DNA from: an uncultured Ruminococcus sp.
Lineage (GTDB): Bacteria; Bacillota_A; Clostridia; Oscillospirales; Ruminococcaceae
NCBI GenBank assembly: GCA_937880065.1
Contig: CALFMA010000240.1
Coordinates: 1-5,439, forward strand
Direction: 5' to 3'
DNA length: 5,439 nucleotides
The notes beneath the pieces are model-generated. The model was not told the origin of the DNA. It worked only from the letters and a program-made list of their open reading frames with translations, and made no database searches. A program made the position numbers and the translations under genes. Shown piece by piece: positions 1 through 3,870 of the stretch; within the stretch, counting starts at the first letter, position 1, and each line of letters starts with the position of its first letter.

Positions 1-139
1 GTAAATTCAAAATTCTTATTTACAAAACAAAAAATATTTTTCGACATGCGGATTTCAGACACTAAGATTTCACCAATTTATCGCAGTTTCAGCATAATTT
101 CAACCATAATGTGTATTTTTTGCTAATTTTAGCTTTCTC
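1..139. other. AT-rich upstream region without a gene
   Basis: No open reading frame with a ribosome site is visible on either strand. The stretch contains an AT palindrome around 30-41, four TTTCA motifs on the + strand (starting near 53, 68, 87 and 98), and a short dyad at 122-133 just before the promoter. It is probably the intergenic region in front of the dehydratase gene. No convincing end of a preceding gene or terminator can be seen. Confidence 0.6.
122..133. promoter_or_regulatory. Short dyad upstream of the -35 box, possible operator
   Basis: GCTAA and TTAGC form a 5-bp inverted repeat around a 2-bp centre, ending 6 bp before the -35 hexamer at 140. The position would suit an activator site or an UP-like AT-rich element. 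The dyad is short and could be chance in AT-rich DNA. Confidence 0.25.
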
Positions 140-168
140 TTGACATATTTGTTTTATAGTGTTATAAT
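140..168 (+). promoter_or_regulatory. Consensus sigma-A promoter of the dehydratase gene
   Basis: TTGACA at 140-145 and TATAAT at 163-168 are both perfect matches to the housekeeping sigma consensus, with the optimal 17-bp spacer. Transcription should begin near 175, which leaves a leader of about 200 nt before the start codon at 378. Such a strong core promoter ahead of a long structured leader suggests that any control acts after initiation or through a repressor; this is inference. Confidence 0.88.
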
Positions 169-187
169 AATCAATAAGGGTATATAA

Positions 188-269
188 GACAGCTATAAAA
201 CCCTTTTTGAGGAAAAGCAGCTACCATACTATCTGTTTTTCCTTTAACCAAACGGATTTTATAGCTGTC
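188..269 (+). promoter_or_regulatory. Large two-part stem-loop in the 5' leader of the dehydratase mRNA
   Basis: The outer stem is a perfect 13-bp pairing of GACAGCTATAAAA (188-200) with its complement at 257-269. Inside it, 210-220 pairs with 233-243 over 11 bp with a single G-U pair (217/236), closing a 12-nt loop at 221-232. The unpaired sides of the internal loop are 201-209 and 244-256. No run of U follows directly, so it does not look like a terminator. It begins about 13 nt after the predicted transcription start. I do not recognise it as a known riboswitch class; it may be a protein-binding leader hairpin, a stabilising 5' structure or an uncharacterised cis-regulatory RNA. Confidence 0.6.
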
Positions 270-274
270 CTATA

Positions 275-307
275 GATTTTTCAGATGATGCAGAATTCTC
301 TGAAATC
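275..307 (+). promoter_or_regulatory. Second leader hairpin
   Basis: TTTCAGA at 279-285 pairs with TCTGAAA at 299-305, with a 13-nt loop. The stem can be extended to 275-277/305-307 with a small bulge. It follows the large 188-269 stem-loop and shows that most of the leader can fold. It is AT-rich and of modest stability. Confidence 0.35.
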
Positions 308-319
308 TCAACAAAAAAT

Positions 320-362
320 GCAGATTTGCCATTCCTCTCTTTTAATTGGTGACAAATCCTGC
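320..362 (+). promoter_or_regulatory. Hairpin just upstream of the dehydratase ribosome site
   Basis: GCAGATTTG at 320-328 pairs with 353-362 over 9 bp with one bulged C, ending only 2 nt before the AAAAGGAG ribosome site (365-372). The loop holds a pyrimidine stretch; TCTTTT (338-343) could pair with AAAAGG (365-370) to form a pseudoknot that hides the ribosome site. The stem is seen directly; the pseudoknot and any translational control are inference. Confidence 0.35.
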
Positions 363-377
363 TGAAAAGGAGTATTT

Positions 378-2315
378 ATGAAAACCAAACTTTCCGACAG
401 CGTTATCAAAAAAACGCTCTTAGCGTTTACTGACGCTTTCATCGTCGTTTTCTCCGCACTTGTTACAAACTATTTCTTCTCATTCTTCAACTCAATTCTT
501 TCTTCCTCGGAGATGCTTACACCTATTATTCTCGGCTCATTCTGCTGCGTTATGTTCCTCTATATTTGCGGTGCATACAGCAAATTATGGCGTTATTCAA
601 GAAAGCGGGACTACATCTGCTGCCTCCCGGGAGTTTTCCTCGGAATTGGTGCAATGTGGATTTTCCACTTTATCTCATCAGGAAAGCCGCTCTCCCCTAC
701 TTTCACCATTACCCATTGTGCAATTTCAGCTGTCGGTGTATTAACAGCGAGAATTATTCTTCATAAAATTCTCAGCAATAACACAAAAAGCACATCTTCC
801 TCATCATCTGCTCCCCGTACAATGATTATCGGCGGCGGACGTGCCTGCAAAATGATTCTTGAAGAAATCAAAAGTTCCCACGAAAGAAATGAAAAGGAAA
901 ATCCTGCTTCACTCTATGAGCCTGTGTGTATTATTGACGACAACAAGAATAAAGTCGGCACATCAATTGACGGTATCAAAATTGTTGGCTCAACCGATGA
1001 AATCGAAAAATACGCAAAAGAGTATAACATCAACCTCATTATCGTAGCTATTCCCTCCTGTATCGGCGATGAGAGAACTCGTATTCTCCGCCTTTGCCAC
1101 GAAACAGGAATTAAAACCCGTGAGCTGCCTTTCATAGGAAATCTCATTTTCAATGACCAGAGTTCACTCCTTAATCAGGTTCGTGAAATCAACTTCGAAA
1201 AACTCCTCGGCCGTCCTCCCATTACCTTTGACCATAGCGAAGTTCAGAACTTTATCAGCGGCAAGGTTTGTATGGTTACAGGCGGCGGCGGTTCAATCGG
1301 TTCGGAACTTGTCCGCCAGATTGCACGTTATAACCCCAAAAAGATTATTATTGTCGATATTTATGAAAATAACGCATACGAAATTCAGCAGGATTTGAAA
1401 ATGAAGTACAACAGCGAACTTGACCTTACTGTGCTTATTGCTTCTGTCCGTGATTATTACCGTATGAACCAGATTTACACAAAGTACAAGCCCCACGTTG
1501 TATTCCACGCTGCCGCACATAAGCACGTTCCTCTTATGGAAGATTCGCCTATGGAGGCTATCAAAAATAACGTAATCGGAACTTTCAATGTGGCAACTCT
1601 TGCACAGTTCCACAAAATTGAAAAATTCGTTATGATTTCAACGGACAAGGCTGTAAATCCCACAAATGTTATGGGTGCTTCAAAGCGCTGCTGTGAAATG
1701 ATTGTTCAGTACCTTGCACAGCAGAATGACGGCCCTACAGAATTTGTTACAACTCGTTTCGGAAATGTTCTCGGCTCAAACGGCTCTGTTATTCCTCTTT
1801 TCAAGAAGCAGATTGAAGAAGGAAAGCCTGTTACCGTTACTCACCGTGACATTATCAGATACTTTATGACAATTCCAGAAGCTGTAAGCCTTGTATTACA
1901 GGCGGCTTCAATTGCTGACGGCGGCGAAATTTTCGTTCTCGATATGGGTAAGCCCGTCAAGATTGTGACTCTTGCCGAAAACCTCATTCACCTTTACGGA
2001 AAAGAGCCATACATAGATGTTCCGATTATTTTCACAGGTCTGCGTCCCGGTGAAAAAATCAAAGAGGAACTCCTTATGGATGAAGAAGGTCTGAAAAAGA
2101 CAAGCAATAAGCTTATCTTCATTGGCAAGCAGATTGAAATTGACAATATAACATTCCCCCAGCGTCTGCGTAAACTCCGTGATGCCGCAATTAAAAATGA
2201 TGAAATTGTTGCAATTAAGGCTCTCCACGAAATGGTGCCTACATTTATAACTCCCGATGAGTTCAACAGCAACGAAATCAGAAAAAAGAAAATCAAGAAA
2301 AACAAATCCGCATAA
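378..2315 (+). CDS. Membrane-anchored nucleotide-sugar 4,6-dehydratase (WbpM/PglF/CapD family)
   Basis: The 645-aa protein should convert UDP-GlcNAc or a related UDP-sugar to its 4-keto-6-deoxy form, the first step toward UDP-bacillosamine, QuiNAc or FucNAc-type sugars for surface polysaccharide or protein glycans. Four membrane segments (about 12-32, 46-67, 80-100, 110-130) include the family-typical WRYSRKRD after the second. A Ser-rich linker (138-144) leads to a first Rossmann domain (about 147-255) whose GGGRAC replaces the usual GAGxxG. The catalytic SDR domain runs from 296 to about 590: TGGGGSIGSE (301-310) binds NAD, HAAAHKHVPLME follows at 377-388, then T422-D423-K424, M432 and K436. 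Met in place of the SDR Tyr, ten residues after Thr, is typical of WbpM/PglF enzymes, unlike the Tyr-containing PseB/FlaA1 group. GLRPGEK lies at 554-560 and the tail is Lys-rich. Length suits the long membrane form. AAAAGGAG (365-372), 5 nt before ATG, fixes the start. No glycosyltransferase lies beside it, so the exact sugar and substrate stay open. Confidence 0.95.
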   Translation: MKTKLSDSVIKKTLLAFTDAFIVVFSALVTNYFFSFFNSILSSSEMLTPIILGSFCCVMFLYICGAYSKLWRYSRKRDYICCLPGVFLGIGAMWIFHFISSGKPLSPTFTITHCAISAVGVLTARIILHKILSNNTKSTSSSSSAPRTMIIGGGRACKMILEEIKSSHERNEKENPASLYEPVCIIDDNKNKVGTSIDGIKIVGSTDEIEKYAKEYNINLIIVAIPSCIGDERTRILRLCHETGIKTRELPFIGNLIFNDQSSLLNQVREINFEKLLGRPPITFDHSEVQNFISGKVCMVTGGGGSIGSELVRQIARYNPKKIIIVDIYENNAYEIQQDLKMKYNSELDLTVLIASVRDYYRMNQIYTKYKPHVVFHAAAHKHVPLMEDSPMEAIKNNVIGTFNVATLAQFHKIEKFVMISTDKAVNPTNVMGASKRCCEMIVQYLAQQNDGPTEFVTTRFGNVLGSNGSVIPLFKKQIEEGKPVTVTHRDIIRYFMTIPEAVSLVLQAASIADGGEIFVLDMGKPVKIVTLAENLIHLYGKEPYIDVPIIFTGLRPGEKIKEELLMDEEGLKKTSNKLIFIGKQIEIDNITFPQRLRKLRDAAIKNDEIVAIKALHEMVPTFITPDEFNSNEIRKKKIKKNKSA

Positions 2316-2373
2316 AATATTCAGCGAAAATCAACAAAAGAAATTCTAAGGCTATTTTCGCTTAGTGAATATT
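2316..2373 (+). repeat. Inverted repeat directly after the dehydratase stop codon
   Basis: AATATTC (2316-2322) pairs with 2367-2373, and AGCGAAAAT (2323-2331) pairs with 2354-2362, giving 16 bp interrupted by a 4-nt bulge (2363-2366) and a 22-nt loop. It starts on the first base after the TAA. No U-run follows on the + strand, so on its own it is not an intrinsic terminator. It may protect the 3' end of the mRNA or help the strong terminator just downstream. Confidence 0.5.
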
Positions 2374-2398
2374 ACTAAAAAAAAGCTCGGAATTACAC

Positions 2399-2446
2399 AA
2401 AGTCAACAAAATTATCGTTTGCAAACGGTATTTTGTTGACTTTTTT
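2399..2446 (+). terminator. Strong rho-independent terminator of the dehydratase gene
   Basis: A 14-bp perfect stem pairs 2399-2412 with 2430-2443. After one bulged T, a further 5 bp forms around the palindrome CGTTTGCAAACG (2416-2427). The right arm runs into six T (2441-2446). It lies about 84 nt after the dehydratase stop and should separate that gene from the next. On the minus strand only a short U-run would follow, so it is mainly a + strand terminator. The -35 box of the next promoter lies in its right arm. Confidence 0.85.
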
Positions 2447-2463
2447 CACATTAATGGTATAAT
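2436..2463 (+). promoter_or_regulatory. Promoter of the dockerin protein gene, overlapping the terminator
   Basis: TTGACT at 2436-2441 (five of six matches) and TATAAT at 2458-2463 are separated by 16 bp, and the -10 is preceded by TGG, giving an extended -10 element. Transcription should start near 2470, leaving a leader of about 130 nt. The 11-mer AATGGTATAAT recurs in the promoter of the downstream paralogue. Confidence 0.8.
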
Positions 2464-2492
2464 AGAAGTGGGGAAAATTTTAAATATCAATA

Positions 2493-2588
2493 CCGCAATT
2501 GCTTCTTAAATTTACGTTTAAAGTTTTTGGTAAGCAATAAGATATATAAATTGCGGAATACAGAGTGAAATCAAATCGTTCACCCTGT
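2493..2588 (+). promoter_or_regulatory. Foldable 5' leader of the dockerin protein mRNA
   Basis: CCGCAATT (2493-2500) is complementary to AATTGCGG (2549-2556). Partly competing with it, ATTGCTT (2498-2504) can pair with AAGCAAT (2532-2538), and a small hairpin lies at 2505-2523. A separate hairpin pairs 2560-2569 with 2579-2588 (one mismatch) and ends 4 nt before the GGAGG ribosome site (2593-2597). The pairings are seen in the sequence; no known RNA family is recognised and regulation is inferred only from position. Confidence 0.4.
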
Positions 2589-2601
2589 TCTCGGAGGTTT
2601 T

Positions 2602-3606
2602 ATGAAAATTTACAAAAAAGCCACTTCCTGCTTATTAAGCGGAATTTTATGTATTTCTGCTCAGGCTCAGCCAATGGCAAACGCCATACGCACAAACACC
2701 GACATTACAGAATTAAAAGGTTTTGAACTGCTTAACACAAGCTGTTATACGGTGCATAATTCATCGAAATCACCTCTTGACGGTCACAAAGCAGTCTATG
2801 ATATGTATGTGAAAGTCGATACAGAAGGTTTTTCATTAAAAGACACACCCTCTATCAAAACCCCTTCTGATGAAAAGGTTACAAACGTATCCGCTTACAT
2901 AGACAACAACGACGGTTCATACATTTATGCGGATATTATTGACTTTGCCCCTGCACAAATGGATTTCCTCAACGTTGCATTTCCCGTAAATGGTACGTAT
3001 AAATTAGATGTACGCACTACCACAGGAGGCGATATGCTGTACCCTGTAGAAGTAACCGAAGCTTGCTTTCCCTACAATCAATCAGACAAAACACCTCCGC
3101 AGCTTAAAGTTAACATCGCTCAACCCGATGAATACACTACTATAAACGGCTTGACTGTTACCATAACTTCCGATGAAGTGTGCTATATGCGAATCAGCGG
3201 AATTGAATACAAATTAAGCAACAGCGCAAGCTGCAGAGTATTTAGCGACGGCGTATATCGAGTAACTGCAACCGATGTAAACGGAAACACTATAGAAATG
3301 CCTTTTACTATAGATGTTTTTAATAAACTGACAACCACAACTACCACCAAGACAACAACTACTGCAACCACTACTACAACCGCACCGCCCGAAAAAATAC
3401 TTTACGGCGATGCGAATTGCGATGCTAAGGTTACAATTGCTGATGCCGCAGCCATACTACAGTTTCTTGCAAATCCGGATAAATACAAACTCAATGAAAA
3501 AGGCGTAAGAAATGCCGATTGTTTTGACCCGGGCAGCGGAGTTACAATCAACGATGCAATTTCTATTCAGCAGTTTGACGCTAAAATCAAATTATCCCTT
3601 CCGTAA
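2602..3606 (+). CDS. Secreted dockerin-containing protein with Ig-like module and Thr linker
   Basis: The 334-aa protein begins with a signal peptide (Lys-rich start, hydrophobic 9-20, likely cut after AQA-22 or ANA-28). A conserved module of unknown family spans about 60-155, with YD..VKVDT.G (66-76) and FPVNGTY (127-133). An Ig-like segment follows at about 162-240, with DKTPP and DGVYRVTATDVNGN (216-229). A 17-residue linker (244-260) has 15 Thr, then a type I dockerin (268-330). Dockerin loop 1 is D270-x-N272-x-D274 with D281; loop 2 begins at D306 and ends at D318. Dockerins bind cohesins, so the product probably sits on a cellulosome- or amylosome-like scaffold or surface anchor. No catalytic domain is visible; a structural, binding or adaptor role is inferred. 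GGAGG (2593-2597), 4 nt before ATG, fixes the start. Residues 66-240 are clearly paralogous to 72-244 of the next gene. No strong terminator follows, so some read-through into the paralogue is possible. Confidence 0.93.
   Translation: MKIYKKATSCLLSGILCISAQAQPMANAIRTNTDITELKGFELLNTSCYTVHNSSKSPLDGHKAVYDMYVKVDTEGFSLKDTPSIKTPSDEKVTNVSAYIDNNDGSYIYADIIDFAPAQMDFLNVAFPVNGTYKLDVRTTTGGDMLYPVEVTEACFPYNQSDKTPPQLKVNIAQPDEYTTINGLTVTITSDEVCYMRISGIEYKLSNSASCRVFSDGVYRVTATDVNGNTIEMPFTIDVFNKLTTTTTTKTTTTATTTTTAPPEKILYGDANCDAKVTIADAAAILQFLANPDKYKLNEKGVRNADCFDPGSGVTINDAISIQQFDAKIKLSLP
3331..3381 (+). repeat. Threonine-codon linker tract of the dockerin protein
   Basis: These 17 codons (residues 244-260) contain 15 Thr, broken by one Lys and one Ala, and join the Ig-like segment to the dockerin. 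The Thr codons are mixed (ACA, ACC, ACT), so it is a repeat at protein level more than at DNA level. Thr-rich linkers of this kind are flexible, exposed and often O-glycosylated in cellulosomal proteins. Confidence 0.85.
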
Positions 3607-3648
3607 AAAAACAACCGAAATTTTAATTGACAATTCATAATTTAATTG
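3607..3648. other. Short spacer after the dockerin gene; no strong terminator
   Basis: Only a weak AT-rich inverted repeat (3627-3635 with 3644-3652, including G-U pairs) is present, without a U-run. It overlaps the -35 box of the next promoter. Transcription from the dockerin gene may therefore continue into the paralogue. Confidence 0.4.
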
Positions 3649-3677
3649 TTGACATATTCCGCAATAAATGGTATAAT
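3649..3677 (+). promoter_or_regulatory. Consensus extended -10 promoter of the Ig-like protein gene
   Basis: TTGACA at 3649-3654 and TATAAT at 3672-3677 match the sigma-A consensus perfectly with a 17-bp spacer, and TGG before the -10 adds an extended -10 element. Transcription should start near 3684, giving a leader of about 185 nt. The -10 region shares AATGGTATAAT with the promoter at 2436-2463, fitting co-expression or duplication of the whole unit. Confidence 0.87.
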
Positions 3678-3712
3678 TGATATGTAAATTTCAATTAATG
3701 CAGATATATCGT

Positions 3713-3771
3713 TATTATCGCAGTTGAATTCCGCAAAAAACGACTGATTGTATTTATTTTCTTCGATAATA
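3713..3771 (+). promoter_or_regulatory. Stacked stems in the 5' leader of the Ig-like protein mRNA
   Basis: TATTATCG (3713-3720) pairs with CGATAATA (3764-3771). Directly adjoining it, CAGTTG (3721-3726) pairs with CGACTG (3741-3746, one G-U), so the two stems could stack. A 17-nt unpaired strand (3747-3763) returns to the outer stem. AT-rich; no known RNA family is recognised. Confidence 0.35.
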
Positions 3772-3821
3772 CTATTTGTATTAAATGATATCTGAAAAAC
3801 TCGTATATTTTTTTACAGTTA

Positions 3822-3845
3822 AGGGATTCTCTAATAGGATTCCCT
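3822..3845 (+). promoter_or_regulatory. Small hairpin upstream of the Ig-like protein ribosome site
   Basis: AGGGA (3822-3826) pairs with TCCCT (3841-3845); after one T-T mismatch three more pairs form around the 6-nt loop. It ends 13 nt before the AAGGAGG ribosome site (3859-3865) and has no U-run after it. The dockerin gene has a comparable hairpin near its ribosome site, but the two sequences differ. Confidence 0.4.
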
Positions 3846-3870
3846 GATGTAATGCTTCAAGGAGGATACT

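Noticed and set aside
188..269. The leader inverted repeat considered as a MITE or other small mobile element
   Set aside because: The arms are only 13 bp, no clear target-site duplication flanks them, and the position just after a transcription start fits a leader RNA better.
175..377. T-box, c-di-GMP or other known riboswitch in the dehydratase leader
   Set aside because: I found no T-box sequence, no recognisable conserved core of a known riboswitch, and no terminator/antiterminator pair.
1293..2305. Several minus-strand open frames of 60-106 codons within the dehydratase gene
   Set aside because: They overlap a strongly conserved enzyme, lack ribosome sites and show no domain; they are shadows of the real gene.
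378..2315. Dehydratase gene as a GalE-type epimerase or as a short PseB/FlaA1-type enzyme
   Set aside because: The four N-terminal membrane segments, the two Rossmann domains and Met-432 in place of the catalytic Tyr fit the long WbpM/PglF type.
3627..3652. Weak inverted repeat as a terminator of the dockerin gene
   Set aside because: It is AT-rich with two G-U pairs, lacks a U-run and overlaps the next promoter's -35 box.
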